A stretch of DNA of 64,000 bases from Vibrio hyugaensis (GTDB taxonomy: Bacteria > Pseudomonadota > Gammaproteobacteria > Enterobacterales > Vibrionaceae). The position numbers and the translations under genes were made by a program. The notes under the pieces are model-generated. The model saw nothing but the letters and a program-made list of their open reading frames with translations. It was not told where the DNA came from and searched no databases. The DNA is taken from assembly GCF_002906655.1 (NCBI RefSeq), contig NZ_CP025794.1:620001-684000 (forward strand), in the 5' to 3' direction. Shown piece after piece: positions 39,279 through 49,789 of this stretch (position 1 is the stretch's first letter; each line of letters starts with the position of its first letter).

Positions 39279-40292
39279 ATGGCTCAATCCGATCCAAATA
39301 CCGCTCCATTTCACTGGCAAGGTCGTCACGATGCAGAAGACGGTGAACTTGGTAAGCGTGTTCATCACGTGATTAAAAACATCTCTGTTGAAGAGTTAGC
39401 GAGCAGAAGTGAAGGCGTCTCGATTCTTGGCTTTGCTACCGATGCAGGAGTTGCTCGAAATCAAGGCCGCATTGGTGCGAAAAAGTCACCCGATTTAATC
39501 CGCCGAGCACTGGCAAACTTAGCATGGCATCAAGATACTCCACTTTACGACCTTGGCACCGTGGCCTGCGAAGATGACCTTTTAGAGAGCAGCCAAGCAC
39601 AATGTGCAGAAGCCATTGCTCAAGCATTACCACACTCACCTGTTGTTGTCCTAGGTGGCGGACATGAAATCGCGTGGGCCTCTTTCTCTGGTCTAGCAAA
39701 GTATTTCAATACTCACCACCCAGAAAAGCCGCCGAAAATTGGTATTATCAACTTCGACGCTCACTTTGATTTACGTGCTTTTGAAAGCGACATGGCCGAT
39801 GTAAAGCCAAGCTCTGGTACACCATTCAATCAAATCAATCACTTTTGCCAACGCAATGACTGGAAGTTTCACTACGCTTGCATTGGGGTAAGTCGCAGCA
39901 GCAATACGAAGGCACTATTTCAAAAAGCTGATGAGTTGAACGTATGGTATGTAGAAGATAAGCAGCTTTGCTACATGAATCACAGCTATCATTTGACACA
40001 GCTACAGCACTTCATCGATGACTGCGATTACCTCTACCTGACGATTGATTTGGACGTATTCCCTGCAGCAACTGCGCCAGGTGTAAGCGCTCCAGCTGCA
40101 AGAGGGGTTAGCTATGACATCATTTCACCGTTTTTAGACCGAATCCTACATTACAAAAATAAGCTGATGCTGGCTGATATTGCCGAGTACAACCCCACTT
40201 ATGACATCGATAGTCAAACGGCTCGATTGGCAGCCCGCTTATGCTGGGATATCGCCAACGCCATGGCCGAAAAAGAGCATAAGCACAAATAG
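39279..40292 (+). CDS. hutG: Formimidoylglutamase
   Basis: Arginase/ureohydrolase-family enzyme of 337 residues that splits formiminoglutamate into glutamate and formamide. Binuclear manganese motifs: [19 protein letters not shown] and [19 protein letters not shown]. Start ATG 39279 follows CGGAGG and lies 1 bp after the hutI stop, so translation is coupled. Confidence 0.95.
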   Translation: MAQSDPNTAPFHWQGRHDAEDGELGKRVHHVIKNISVEELASRSEGVSILGFATDAGVARNQGRIGAKKSPDLIRRALANLAWHQDTPLYDLGTVACEDDLLESSQAQCAEAIAQALPHSPVVVLGGGHEIAWASFSGLAKYFNTHHPEKPPKIGIINFDAHFDLRAFESDMADVKPSSGTPFNQINHFCQRNDWKFHYACIGVSRSSNTKALFQKADELNVWYVEDKQLCYMNHSYHLTQLQHFIDDCDYLYLTIDLDVFPAATAPGVSAPAARGVSYDIISPFLDRILHYKNKLMLADIAEYNPTYDIDSQTARLAARLCWDIANAMAEKEHKHK

Positions 40293-40388
40293 CCTTATTC
40301 AATCCATTCAATTTCGAATAGCACCTTACTCATATAACAAAAGCCAAGCATAGACTTGGCTTACACGTGAAACTAAAGGAGTCTTACA

Positions 40389-42086
40389 ATGACACAGCGC
40401 CAAGGACAAGATCCACGACTTGATACCAGTAGAACAATTCGTGCTCCACGCGGTACCGACCTGCGCGCCAAATCGTGGCTGACTGAAGCCCCTCTTCGTA
40501 TGCTGATGAATAACCTTGACCCAGATGTAGCGGAGCATCCGCATTCATTGGTGGTGTACGGCGGTATTGGCCGTGCGGCTCGTAACTGGGAATGCTTCGA
40601 TAAAATTGTTGAAGTATTAGAAAGACTCGAAGACGACCAAACTCTTTTAGTTCAATCAGGCAAACCTGTCGGCGTTTACCCTACTCACAAAAATGCACCT
40701 CGCGTTCTGATTGCTAACTCTAATCTAGTACCACACTGGGCAAACTGGGAGCATTTTAATCAGCTCGATAAAGAAGGTTTGATGATGTACGGTCAAATGA
40801 CCGCAGGCAGCTGGATTTACATTGGTTCGCAAGGCATCGTTCAAGGTACTTACGAAACCTTTGTCTCAGTGGCGAAAAAGCATTTTAACGGCGAGGCAAA
40901 AGGTCGTTGGATTCTCACTGGTGGTCTAGGTGGTATGGGTGGCGCACAAACCTTAGCAGGTACCATGGCGGGCTTCTCTATGATAGCCGTCGAGTGTGAT
41001 GAATCACGTATCGATTACCGTCTACGCACAGGCTACGTCGACAAGAAAGCCACATCGTTGGATGAAGCGTTAGCGATGATCAAAGAATCAGACTCGCCTA
41101 TTTCAGTTGGTCTACTAGGCAACGCAGCAGACATCTTCCCAGAGCTTGTAGAACGTAACATCACGCCAGATGTAGTAACAGACCAAACCTCTGCGCATGA
41201 CCCATTGAACGGTTACTTGCCTCAAGGTTGGAGCATGTCTCATGCAGCAGAAATGCGCCTGCAAGATGAAGCCGGCGTGGTTAAAGCGGCGAAACAATCA
41301 ATGGCAGTACAAGTTCAAGCCATGCTAGAGCTGCAAAACCGCGGCGCTGCAACACTGGATTACGGCAACAACATCCGTCAAATGGCGCTAGAAGAAGGCG
41401 TCGAAAACGCGTTTGATTTCCCTGGTTTCGTACCAGCTTACATTCGACCTTTATTCTGTGAAGGTATTGGGCCATTCCGTTGGGCAGCGTTGTCTGGCGA
41501 TCCAGAGGACATCTACAAAACCGACCAAAAAGTTAAAGAGCTGATCCCAGATAACCCTCACCTACACAATTGGCTAGACATGGCACGTGAACGCATTCAG
41601 TTCCAAGGTCTGCCTGCGCGCATCTGTTGGGTAGGTCTGAAAGACCGCGAGCGCCTTGGCCAAGCCTTCAACGAAATGGTGAAAAACGGTGAACTTAAAG
41701 CACCGGTTGTTATTGGCCGTGACCACTTAGACTCCGGCTCTGTAGCCAGCCCGAACCGAGAAACCGAAGGTATGATGGATGGCTCTGATGCCGTATCGGA
41801 TTGGCCGCTACTTAATGCGCTATTGAATACAGCAGGCGGCGCAACGTGGGTGTCTCTACACCACGGAGGCGGCGTTGGCATGGGCTTCTCTCAACACTCG
41901 GGTATGGTTATTTGTTGCGATGGCAGTGATGATGCGTCTGAGCGTATTGCTCGCGTACTTCACAATGACCCAGCGACGGGTGTTATGCGTCATGCTGATG
42001 CTGGCTACGACATCGCCAAACAATGTGCAGCCGAACAAAAATTAGATCTACCAATGCTCAACGAAGAGCTGAAAAAGCTGAAGTAA
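40389..42086 (+). CDS. hutU: Urocanate hydratase
   Basis: 565 residues (typical ~555-565), NAD+-dependent urocanase. Conserved segments: [17 protein letters not shown] near 52-68, [21 protein letters not shown] near 138-158, [10 protein letters not shown] (NAD-binding glycine loop, near 178) and the C-terminal [18 protein letters not shown] with catalytic residues. Converts urocanate to imidazolonepropionate. The AAGGAG ribosome site lies 8 nt before the ATG; a 96-bp gap separates it from hutG. Confidence 0.97.
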   Translation: MTQRQGQDPRLDTSRTIRAPRGTDLRAKSWLTEAPLRMLMNNLDPDVAEHPHSLVVYGGIGRAARNWECFDKIVEVLERLEDDQTLLVQSGKPVGVYPTHKNAPRVLIANSNLVPHWANWEHFNQLDKEGLMMYGQMTAGSWIYIGSQGIVQGTYETFVSVAKKHFNGEAKGRWILTGGLGGMGGAQTLAGTMAGFSMIAVECDESRIDYRLRTGYVDKKATSLDEALAMIKESDSPISVGLLGNAADIFPELVERNITPDVVTDQTSAHDPLNGYLPQGWSMSHAAEMRLQDEAGVVKAAKQSMAVQVQAMLELQNRGAATLDYGNNIRQMALEEGVENAFDFPGFVPAYIRPLFCEGIGPFRWAALSGDPEDIYKTDQKVKELIPDNPHLHNWLDMARERIQFQGLPARICWVGLKDRERLGQAFNEMVKNGELKAPVVIGRDHLDSGSVASPNRETEGMMDGSDAVSDWPLLNALLNTAGGATWVSLHHGGGVGMGFSQHSGMVICCDGSDDASERIARVLHNDPATGVMRHADAGYDIAKQCAAEQKLDLPMLNEELKKLK

Positions 42087-42097
42087 GGATGAAAGAC

Positions 42098-43633
42098 ATG
42101 CTCAATTTAACGCTAAAGCCAGGTCATATTAGCTTAAACGAACTCCGTCAGGTGAGTCGTTCACCTGTTAACCTTACTCTCGATCCAGAAGCGATTCCGG
42201 CCATTGAGGAAAGCACTCAAGTCGTCGACCGCGTGATTGCAGAAGATCGAACCGTTTACGGCATAAACACGGGTTTTGGTCTGCTTGCGAACACTCGTAT
42301 TGCACCAGAAGATCTAGAGACGCTACAGCGCAGTATTGTACTCTCTCACGCGGCAGGCATCGGGAAATTCATGTCTGATGAAACCGTTCGCTTAATGATG
42401 GTTCTTAAGATCAATAGCCTTGCGCGTGGCTTCTCTGGCTTGCGTTTGAAAGTCATCAACATGCTGATTGACCTAGTGAACGCACAAGTTTATCCATGTG
42501 TGCCACAAAAAGGCTCAGTGGGTGCTTCTGGTGACTTAGCGCCGCTAGCTCACATGAGTACGGTGCTTCTTGGCGAAGGCCAAGCACGTCACAATGGCAA
42601 AGTCATTTCAGGTCTAGAAGCACTGCAAATTGCTGGTCTAGAGCCAATCACACTGGCCCCTAAAGAAGGTTTAGCACTGCTTAACGGTACTCAAGCGTCA
42701 ACGGCATTTGCACTGGAAGGCCTATTCATCGCAGAGGATCTGTTCTCATCCGCGACGGTTTGCGGGGCGATGTCGGTAGAAGCGGCATTAGGTAGCCGTC
42801 GTCCGTTCGACCCACGTATTCATCGTGTTCGCGGTCATCGTAGCCAAATGGATGCCGCATTAGCGTATCGACATATGCTAGAAGCAACCAGCGAGATTGG
42901 TGAATCACACACCGATTGCGAAAAAGTACAAGATCCATATTCACTTCGTTGTCAGCCCCAAGTCATGGGCGCATGTTTACAGCAAATTCGTAATTCCGCA
43001 GAGATTCTGCAAGTAGAAGCGAACTCAGTATCAGACAACCCGTTGGTGTTTGCTGAAGATAACGACATCATCTCTGGCGGTAACTTCCACGCTGAGCCAG
43101 TTGCTATGGCGGCGGATAACCTTGCGCTTGCGATTGCAGAGATTGGTAGCTTGTCAGAGCGTCGTATGGCACTGCTTATTGATAGCGCGCTATCTAAGCT
43201 TCCTCCATTCTTGGTCGACAATGGCGGTGTGAACTCAGGCTTTATGATTGCGCAGGTGACGTCGGCTGCGTTGGCAAGTGAAAACAAAACACTGGCTCAC
43301 CCTGCTTCGGTAGACAGTCTGCCGACTTCAGCAAACCAAGAAGACCACGTATCAATGGCTACATTTGCAGGTCGTCGTTTGAAAGAGATGGGAGAAAATA
43401 CACGTGGCATCTTGGCAGTCGAATATTTGTCAGCCGCGCAAGGTTTAGATTTCCGTGCGCCAAACAAGTCTTCTGAGCGCATAGAGATTGCTAAGCAAAT
43501 GCTGCGTGAGAAAGTGTCGTTTTATGATAAAGACCGCTACTTCGCACCCGACATTGAGCAAGCAAATACACTTCTAAAGTTAGCACTGCATAATGCATTG
43601 ATGCCTGAAAGTTTGTTACCAAGCGTACATTAA
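42098..43633 (+). CDS. hutH: Histidine ammonia-lyase
   Basis: 511 residues, the usual length. The MIO prosthetic group forms from Ala-Ser-Gly at residues 143-145 in [15 protein letters not shown]; catalytic Tyr54 is in VYGINTGFG. Deaminates histidine to urocanate, the first step of the pathway and source of the HutC inducer. ATG 42098 is chosen because AAGGA is 9 nt upstream; ATG 42089 is too close to it. The gene starts 11 bp after hutU and ends before a strong terminator. Confidence 0.97.
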   Translation: MLNLTLKPGHISLNELRQVSRSPVNLTLDPEAIPAIEESTQVVDRVIAEDRTVYGINTGFGLLANTRIAPEDLETLQRSIVLSHAAGIGKFMSDETVRLMMVLKINSLARGFSGLRLKVINMLIDLVNAQVYPCVPQKGSVGASGDLAPLAHMSTVLLGEGQARHNGKVISGLEALQIAGLEPITLAPKEGLALLNGTQASTAFALEGLFIAEDLFSSATVCGAMSVEAALGSRRPFDPRIHRVRGHRSQMDAALAYRHMLEATSEIGESHTDCEKVQDPYSLRCQPQVMGACLQQIRNSAEILQVEANSVSDNPLVFAEDNDIISGGNFHAEPVAMAADNLALAIAEIGSLSERRMALLIDSALSKLPPFLVDNGGVNSGFMIAQVTSAALASENKTLAHPASVDSLPTSANQEDHVSMATFAGRRLKEMGENTRGILAVEYLSAAQGLDFRAPNKSSERIEIAKQMLREKVSFYDKDRYFAPDIEQANTLLKLALHNALMPESLLPSVH

Positions 43634-43650
43634 ATTACTCATCAAAAATT

Positions 43651-43687
43651 AAAAGCCGATTGAGCTATTAACTCAATCGGCTTTCTG
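43651..43687 (+). terminator. Terminator of the hut operon
   Basis: AAAAGCCGATTGAG / CTCAATCGGCTTT hairpin with a 7-nt loop, 18 bp after hutH. Confidence 0.9.
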
Positions 43688-43838
43688 TTGAACATGTCTC
43701 TCTTTAGCGATAAGGCAACACTGACTTAAATAATATTTGACAAGTACTGTATAGAATACAGTTGCCACCTTGATACTTCAGAAAAAACGACTTGTTTTAA
43801 ACGTTGACATCCTTTAATTGGAATGAGGGCAATGGATA

Positions 43839-44612
43839 TTATAGGCAGTACACAGTCGATCTGGTTCGAAGTGAGACTTCTTCTCCACTAAAACTATCGT
43901 AAATATGAATATCTGGCTCCGCCTTTAAATATTTAGACGGACTTTTGATTTCCCTTAATTTGATATAGTTTTTTTGAGGAGAGATTTTCTCTATTGCCTC
44001 AACACGAAAATAAGTATTGGGCTTAGCTAAAATTTCTGCTTCATAAGCTTTAAAGGTATAAGCATTAATAGCCCGCCCAGACGACTTCAGTTCAATTTTA
44101 AACTGAGCCGCAGACACTCCCTCATATGCTCCAGAAGCGGAAAAGTTTCTGGCGACACTTGGAATAGTAGAAGTCGATAGAAAGGCTTTCTCATGCAGGA
44201 TGTCGCCAATATTGAGCTTTTCTAAAAGGCTGTTCTTGATAGAAGAACCACGATAAACCGTTCCTTTGTAATTTGGTAACTTGTTCATCACACTTCGCAT
44301 GTGAGAAACACGCTCTTTAAGCGCTTCCCCGTATCCCGGCATTAAGAACTCTTTAGGCTCACCTGCTCGCATGTACTCATTCACAACATCGTGATCAACT
44401 CGACCGTAACGTTTAATTGCTGAGTACTCTTCCGGAATCATCTTCCGCTCTGCCTTTGCGTGATTCTCGACAGACCAATCCATTAGGTCATCTGCCATCT
44501 GCTCTTGTTGAACTGGTGACAAATCCCGTCCTTTAAACTCGGCAAAGTCTTCCGCGCTTGCTGGACACGTAACAACAGCCGCTAGTAAAGCGATTAACAT
44601 TATCTTTTTCAT
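43839..44612 (-). CDS. Secreted mono-ADP-ribosyltransferase-like toxin (second of pair)
   Basis: 257 residues with signal peptide (1-20, MKKIMLIALL...ASA|ED). The catalytic domain has the complete R-S-E set of arginine-type ADP-ribosyltransferases: Arg121 in VYRGSS, Ser146-Thr-Ser148 in FLSTSTIP, and Glu191-Ala-Glu193 in YEAEILAKPNTYFRV (the ExE motif). Such enzymes move ADP-ribose from NAD+ to an arginine on a host protein such as actin or a GTPase; the target is not readable. ATG 44612 follows a strong GGAGGAAA. It is the last of three genes, 14 bp after its paralogue. Not part of any typical antitoxin pair here. Confidence 0.8.
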   Translation of the reverse strand: MKKIMLIALLAAVVTCPASAEDFAEFKGRDLSPVQQEQMADDLMDWSVENHAKAERKMIPEEYSAIKRYGRVDHDVVNEYMRAGEPKEFLMPGYGEALKERVSHMRSVMNKLPNYKGTVYRGSSIKNSLLEKLNIGDILHEKAFLSTSTIPSVARNFSASGAYEGVSAAQFKIELKSSGRAINAYTFKAYEAEILAKPNTYFRVEAIEKISPQKNYIKLREIKSPSKYLKAEPDIHIYDSFSGEEVSLRTRSTVYCL

Positions 44613-44626
44613 ATTTTCCTCCATGC

Positions 44627-45376
44627 TTAACCACAGATTAAAGCGCGCCAATAAGAACGGCCGATCTCTTCACCCGAATACAAATTGTAAGTTTTCCCCG
44701 TCGTAGGTTCCGAAGGCGACACCGTCTCCAGTGCCACCATTGCGGAATTCTGCCCCGTTTCAATATGAGTGACTCGATAATAAGTGTTTGGAGGGAGCAG
44801 GACCTCAGCTTCACCACTGAATTCCGATAGTCCGCCGAGTGCACGCCCATTATTTTTAACCTGCACCTCATACAGCACTCGCTGCAATGGCTGTGGAGAG
44901 TTTGGCCTTACCACAGCAAACCGTTTCGCGATTTCAGGAATGGTGCTGCTTGACGTAAACGCAGGCTCGACCACCACATCCCCGGCTTGAAGCTTGTTCA
45001 AAAGCGATTGCTTCACCCACGCTCCGCGGTAAGTAACCCCCTTGTAACGAGGCAATTTTTTCATCGCGTTACCTACTTGCTTAATAAACTTTCGAGCACT
45101 TTTTCCGGCACTTCCCCATGTAGATGTATCCACCGCACGTAAATAGTCATTGGCAAGTTGATAACCTGACACAGAAAAGTCCTCCAACGCCTCAAGCTCA
45201 TTCGCGGTCATCAGCCTATAACGCCAACCGCTGGCTGCGTTTGACCAATCGCTAAACTGAGTCGCTAACTCTTCGATTTGATTTTGGCTACGCAATGGTG
45301 CTTTGAGAGCATCAAATGGTGCCGCGCTAACAGAAAAACTAAAACAGAGAATAAGTAATGTAATTAATCGCCACAT
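44627..45376 (-). CDS. Secreted mono-ADP-ribosyltransferase-like toxin (first of pair, Vis-like)
   Basis: 249 residues with signal peptide (1-18, ending SVSA). R-S-E motifs complete: Arg117 in TYRGAW, Ser142-Ser-Ser144 in FTSSSTIP, Glu189-Ala-Glu191 in SGEAEVLLPPNTYYRV. Length and motif spacing recall the V. splendidus Vis toxin, as far as I remember that family; an alignment is needed. It is clearly paralogous to the next gene: both share LPxYKGxxYRG and the ExE block. ATG 45376 follows GGAGGT; an in-frame GTG three codons upstream is less well placed. It starts 15 bp after the 880-residue gene. Confidence 0.82.
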   Translation of the reverse strand: MWRLITLLILCFSFSVSAAPFDALKAPLRSQNQIEELATQFSDWSNAASGWRYRLMTANELEALEDFSVSGYQLANDYLRAVDTSTWGSAGKSARKFIKQVGNAMKKLPRYKGVTYRGAWVKQSLLNKLQAGDVVVEPAFTSSSTIPEIAKRFAVVRPNSPQPLQRVLYEVQVKNNGRALGGLSEFSGEAEVLLPPNTYYRVTHIETGQNSAMVALETVSPSEPTTGKTYNLYSGEEIGRSYWRALICG

Positions 45377-45391
45377 AACCAACACCTCCGA

Positions 45392-48034
45392 CTACCAATA
45401 TCTTGGGTTGTTAGGGCTCAAATCGCAGGAGATATTGAGCTCATTTTGCTTTATCACACCGAATCGAATCACACTAAACAGCTCTAATTGCTGACGAGTA
45501 AGACTGTCAAACCAATCAGAAAACGGCGTTAACCAATACATTGATTCATCACCGGAGACCTTAAACAAGGCGTCTCTCAGTTGCGGGTACATGATCATGC
45601 AAGTTCTGCCCGGTAGGTTAGTGAAGTTATTATTAACTTGAACCAGCAGGTCGAGCTTTCTACCCAATTCAGAATCGGCGTTAAACAAATCATCGATCGA
45701 TGCATGTAGACGCACGTCATAACTCATGTCTTCTCCACTGTTCGCTGGGTGGTAATAAGCAGAGTCGCTGTCGTTGATATTGTAATAAACGTCCAACGTC
45801 ATATAGCGCAGTAGATGTGCAGGTAGTGGCTCAGATAGGAGTGCGGTCGTCCCCATTTCTCCTGATGCGTAGTGACCTGTAGAAATATTCTGCGCATGGA
45901 TAATGCCAATGTATCTCTGGAAGTCGCCAAGCTGTGCAGCAAGCCATTCCTCACCATTGCTGTCAGCCACACTCATCGCTTCTAAAATACGATTTTTTAC
46001 CACGCTTTTCGCTAGCGGTAATGCGGCCGCAAGATTGCTGGTATTCAAGTTGGACGCCTTTAGCGCTGACGCAATTAAAGGAGCATGTTTATCGAGATCA
46101 AAGCTTCCCGGATATAGGTAACTATAAAAACCGTTAACATGTGTTGCCTGCCATTCACTCTCTAGTGCCGAGCTAATAAAACCCTCCAGTTTTGCCAAGC
46201 GCTTTGAATGCACGTAATACCCTGAGTCTTTGTTCCTTTCATGCCAATCAGCAATGTGGTGCAATGACGATTCGCGAGACAGATTTTCTTTTGCTAGGTA
46301 GCTAGGGGACCAAGCGGCACAAGCATTACCACCGCCACACTCGGCTTCTAGCGCCGCACTGGAATCAAACATCCAACGCACCACTCGCGCTTTGTCGGCT
46401 TCCGCAGTTCTGATGATGCGTTGCTTATCGGAAAAGCTTAGGATCTGCTGTTCAAGCCAAGCCTCTTCATGTTGAGAGCTCCAACCTTCGTTGATCAGTT
46501 CATCCATAGATTGTGCAAAGACACGCTTGATCGCATCGCGATTTGGCATCACCATCTGCGAAATTACTTCATCTTTTGCAGAGTCATAATGCTCTTTCTC
46601 TGCAGGAATCCACGTGTACTCAGTACACCCTCTGAAGTTCGGGTCACCCCCAAGTATCCCAATTCGAATACACTTCTCGTACCCTTCTTGAATAACAAAG
46701 TACTTTTGACGACGTTCAGTAGCCGTGGCTGGACGCCCAAAAATACTGCGAGACATTTCATCTATCGCTAAATAATCCGCTTGGGCTTTAAAATAGCGAT
46801 GGGCTTTCGCAACCGCTTCTGAATCAAACAAACGATCGATGGCATTCATGCCTTCTGCATACATTTCTTCTTTTAACTTGGCTCTAAGCACATCAAGCTG
46901 GGAGTTCGCGGTCTCGACGATTTTGATCTTCGAATTGAGAACTTGTCGGTAAAGTTGATGCAGTGATTGACGATCTAAGCCTTGCACTTCCCCATTTCTA
47001 AGTTCATCAAGCACCGCCACTGCCAAGTCCAGATGGTCTTGTTGGCAATGCTGCAAGCGCGCTAAAGCTTGATTGGCTTCTCGCTTCGATGGCACATACA
47101 TTGGGCGGTTGTTGTTTTCTTCCTGCTCTGGGTACAAAGCCAGCAACGCATCAATCTCAGTGCGGCAAGTTGAAGCAAGATCAGAGGCAAACAGTTTGGC
47201 ATTCGTGCCTTCCAGCGCGAGCTTATTAAAAATGGCTTTCTGAACTTCGCTCTCGACCGAGTTAATCAACGTCTCTGCTAACACAGCTTGTGCTTTTAAC
47301 GCTTCTTGATAATGCTGCTGATACTTAAGCGCTACATCAGAGGCATAACCCTTCGCCAGCGCCTCAAGCATGCGTTGTTGACCGGATGCAAGATCCGCCC
47401 AATGCTGCTTATCTTTTTTGTCTTGTTGAGTGACGATGTCGTCATGAACGGTAAAGCTATAATGATCACCCGCGGCAACTCGATTCCAACGAGCAGTTAG
47501 AATCTTACGATCAATTTCTCGCTCAGGTAGCTTGAGAACACCAAACCAATCAATCAGGCTCATCACCGTAGCAAAGCGGTCGTAGGACGTTTTCGTTTCA
47601 TCTTCAAAGGATTGAGCCACATCATTTGCCCACAATCCCACGGCAATGGTATCGCCTACTGGTCCTAACGCTTCTAGCGCACCCTTGGCAAAACCTGCCG
47701 TCGAATGCCCGATTGTCGCAAGCAAACTCGCCGCTTCTTCGGATTCAAGAACGGCAACATTGGCAGGACCGACCTCAAGTAGAGATGCAGTTTCTGGGAA
47801 AACTTCATCTGCCTCAGCAAGCGAAGGTCGCGCGTCTGCGTGGTGTTCTGGCGCAGATAAAAATAAATCTTCTGCCGTTAGGTCTTCACTGAAGTTTCGG
47901 TAATTTGACTTACGTATATCGTGGAAGCTCTCACGATCCAGTACGTTGTATTCATCACCAATATTACAAACTTCAAAAGCACTAACACAGGGGGAAGCAA
48001 TGGCACACGCCAATACCAATTTTCTTAACTTCAT
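45392..48034 (-). CDS. Large secreted protein of unknown function, first gene of the toxin operon
   Basis: 880 residues from ATG 48034, with a signal peptide (1-19, MKLRKLVLACAIASPCVSA). I recognise no named domain. A hydrophobic/amphipathic stretch at about 103-168 (LLATIGHSTAGFAKGALEAL, GDTIAVGLWANDVAQSFED, DRFATVMSLIDWFGVLKL) resembles helices seen in large secreted toxins before membrane-active regions. Then a long helical, charged body (about 200-450) with coiled-coil character and a mixed C-terminal half. Several cysteines in pairs (KCIRIG...RGCTE, ECGGGNACAAW, RTCMI, SCDLS) suit disulphides in the periplasm or outside. Followed by two ART genes at 15 and 14 bp, so cotranscribed; it may deliver, bind or accompany them. 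No activity can be assigned. Confidence 0.7.
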   Translation of the reverse strand: MKLRKLVLACAIASPCVSAFEVCNIGDEYNVLDRESFHDIRKSNYRNFSEDLTAEDLFLSAPEHHADARPSLAEADEVFPETASLLEVGPANVAVLESEEAASLLATIGHSTAGFAKGALEALGPVGDTIAVGLWANDVAQSFEDETKTSYDRFATVMSLIDWFGVLKLPEREIDRKILTARWNRVAAGDHYSFTVHDDIVTQQDKKDKQHWADLASGQQRMLEALAKGYASDVALKYQQHYQEALKAQAVLAETLINSVESEVQKAIFNKLALEGTNAKLFASDLASTCRTEIDALLALYPEQEENNNRPMYVPSKREANQALARLQHCQQDHLDLAVAVLDELRNGEVQGLDRQSLHQLYRQVLNSKIKIVETANSQLDVLRAKLKEEMYAEGMNAIDRLFDSEAVAKAHRYFKAQADYLAIDEMSRSIFGRPATATERRQKYFVIQEGYEKCIRIGILGGDPNFRGCTEYTWIPAEKEHYDSAKDEVISQMVMPNRDAIKRVFAQSMDELINEGWSSQHEEAWLEQQILSFSDKQRIIRTAEADKARVVRWMFDSSAALEAECGGGNACAAWSPSYLAKENLSRESSLHHIADWHERNKDSGYYVHSKRLAKLEGFISSALESEWQATHVNGFYSYLYPGSFDLDKHAPLIASALKASNLNTSNLAAALPLAKSVVKNRILEAMSVADSNGEEWLAAQLGDFQRYIGIIHAQNISTGHYASGEMGTTALLSEPLPAHLLRYMTLDVYYNINDSDSAYYHPANSGEDMSYDVRLHASIDDLFNADSELGRKLDLLVQVNNNFTNLPGRTCMIMYPQLRDALFKVSGDESMYWLTPFSDWFDSLTRQQLELFSVIRFGVIKQNELNISCDLSPNNPRYW

Positions 48035-48957
48035 ATAATTATCCTTGGTTTGAGAAGTTATTCGCTTCTTGCAGGAAGCAGCAAGCCTCCGATTACTTAT
48101 TCGCAACCGGAAATTAAACGTTTTTAATTAAGGTGCTCTCGTGGGCAAACGGCGAGAGCAGAGAGACTTAGAGCTAAGCCTTTGGTTGATGCCGAGGGAT
48201 CATTGATTTCATAGACAGCCAAACTTTTGTTGTTGTGTTTTATTACCTCCTGCGTACAAGACAGTCTGTTAGGAAAGAGGCTATCAAGGTTGCAAGGGCG
48301 CTATTTTTTATTGTTTTTATAAAATTTCGCGAAACATTAAACCAGCAGCCCAGTTGCGGCAATGCACCTTATCTCAACTTGTTGTAAGTGATTTGCCACT
48401 TAAGGCAATGAAAAATAAGACATTAAAATTCATAAGGACAAATAATGGGAACGCTCCCAATACGGATAATAATAACAATATAGATTACTGTTTCTGTTTA
48501 ATTATCTTTAGGTCAGGTTAGGCAGAGATTGTTAGTTACAAAAGAACCAATAGTGTCTTTTTGGACAAAAGAGGATGTAGATAGTACAAAACGCCAAATA
48601 ATAATACGCCAATACCATTCAACACGGATATTATTAAGGCACTGTTTTATAACAACTTAATATTTAAATTACTCATTAATTACGATGATAAACAGTCAAT
48701 ATCTCACAAAATTAAGAGAAGTAAGCCATTGACCAACTATATTTATCCTCAATCGATACATTTGAACTATGATTTACTGATAAAAGCGCCTATTTTCCTA
48801 GGTATTTCCAAGGCAACGATGAACGAGTGGACTGTGGCTTTATTCACCCCCCTTATCGTCTCATTGTTAAGATGCTGTGAACTTTCCACTGGATGGACCA
48901 TTGGCAGGAAGATATTCGCCTATAATCCCTGACAGTTTCGGTTACTACGTAAAAATT
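48035..48957. other. AT-rich 0.9-kb region upstream of the toxin operon
   Basis: 923 bp between divergent genes, markedly AT-rich from about 48250 to 48750. It holds a 7-bp stem GCTCTCG/CGAGAGC (48135-48159) in the leader of the 880-residue gene and an unattached AGGAGGT on the minus strand near 48247. I could not pin a promoter, and short ORFs here lack support. It likely carries the toxin operon promoter and the left promoter of the DUF3581 gene (TATAAT at 48921). Confidence 0.4.
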
Positions 48958-49683
48958 ATGTTTCTAACACCTTATTTTTCAAACAATAATCACCAATTCC
49001 AATTTACTCGTGAGCAAGCAAGTCACTTTGCCAAGCGCGTAGCTGGTGATTACAACCCTATTCATGATGAAGACAACAAACGCTTTTGTGTTCCAGGAGA
49101 CCTGCTTTTTGCAGTGTTACTGAGCAAAGAAGGTGTGAGCCAAAAAATGCGTTTCGATTTCTCAGGAATGGTAAGCGATGGCGTTGCACTTCACATTGAA
49201 AATAAGTGTGAAAAAGAAAGTGCGGTCGTCAATGAAGCAGGCAAAGAGTACCTACACATGTCTCGCGAAGGTGAAACCAACCGCGATGCTGCATTTATTG
49301 AACATGTAGTAACAAACTACGTTCAGTTCTCTGGCATGAACTTCCCACACATTATGGTTCCTCTTATGGAAGAGAAACAAATGATGATCAACTGCCAGCG
49401 CCCTCTTGTTATCTACGAAAGCATGGAAGTGGAATTTAACCGTCTCGATCTGACTCATCCGGAAGTCGATTTTACCGGCGCGACTTTTGATGTCGAAGGT
49501 AAACGCGGTGTGGTAACACTAAACTTTGCATTCAAACAAGACGGCGAAGTGGTAGGCAAAGGGATCAAGCGAATGGTGGCAAGTGGCCTTAAGCCATACG
49601 ACCAAGATGCGGTAGACGATTTGGTTCAACGCTTCAACGAGCGTAAGGACGCCTTTCTAGCAAAGTTCGCTAAGGCAGCTTAG
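48958..49683 (+). CDS. DUF3581 family protein
   Basis: 241 residues; the N-terminal FTREQASHFAKRVAGDYNPIHDEDNKRFCVPGD is the DUF3581 signature and recalls the hot-dog fold of MaoC-like dehydratases (D-x-N-x-x-H), so an acyl-CoA or acyl-ACP substrate is conceivable. Common in Vibrio and Shewanella; function not established. Start ATG 48958 lies 32 bp after a TATAAT; no clear Shine-Dalgarno. Followed by a strong terminator. Confidence 0.85.
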   Translation: MFLTPYFSNNNHQFQFTREQASHFAKRVAGDYNPIHDEDNKRFCVPGDLLFAVLLSKEGVSQKMRFDFSGMVSDGVALHIENKCEKESAVVNEAGKEYLHMSREGETNRDAAFIEHVVTNYVQFSGMNFPHIMVPLMEEKQMMINCQRPLVIYESMEVEFNRLDLTHPEVDFTGATFDVEGKRGVVTLNFAFKQDGEVVGKGIKRMVASGLKPYDQDAVDDLVQRFNERKDAFLAKFAKAA

Positions 49684-49731
49684 TTCTTAACAGACAAAGT
49701 TTCTGCCGACCAATTTCAAAGTCAAATTCAT

Positions 49732-49768
49732 AAGAAAGCCCAGCGACTTCGCTGGGCTTTCTTTTTAT
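49732..49768. terminator. Terminator between the convergent DUF3581 and methyltransferase genes
   Basis: GAAAGCCCAGCGA / TCGCTGGGCTTTC hairpin with a very short loop, T-rich on the plus strand and A-rich on its left, so probably bidirectional. Confidence 0.88.
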
Positions 49769-49789
49769 CTGTGGTTTGTTTTACTATCA

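Noticed and set aside
43839..44612. The two ADP-ribosyltransferases as toxin/antitoxin pairs.
   Set aside because: Both have signal peptides and complete catalytic motifs, and neither neighbour looks like an antitoxin; a secreted toxin role fits better.
48729..48932. Plus-strand ORF upstream of the DUF3581 gene.
   Set aside because: AT-rich, no recognisable product, overlaps the likely promoter; the DUF3581 family begins at ATG 48958.
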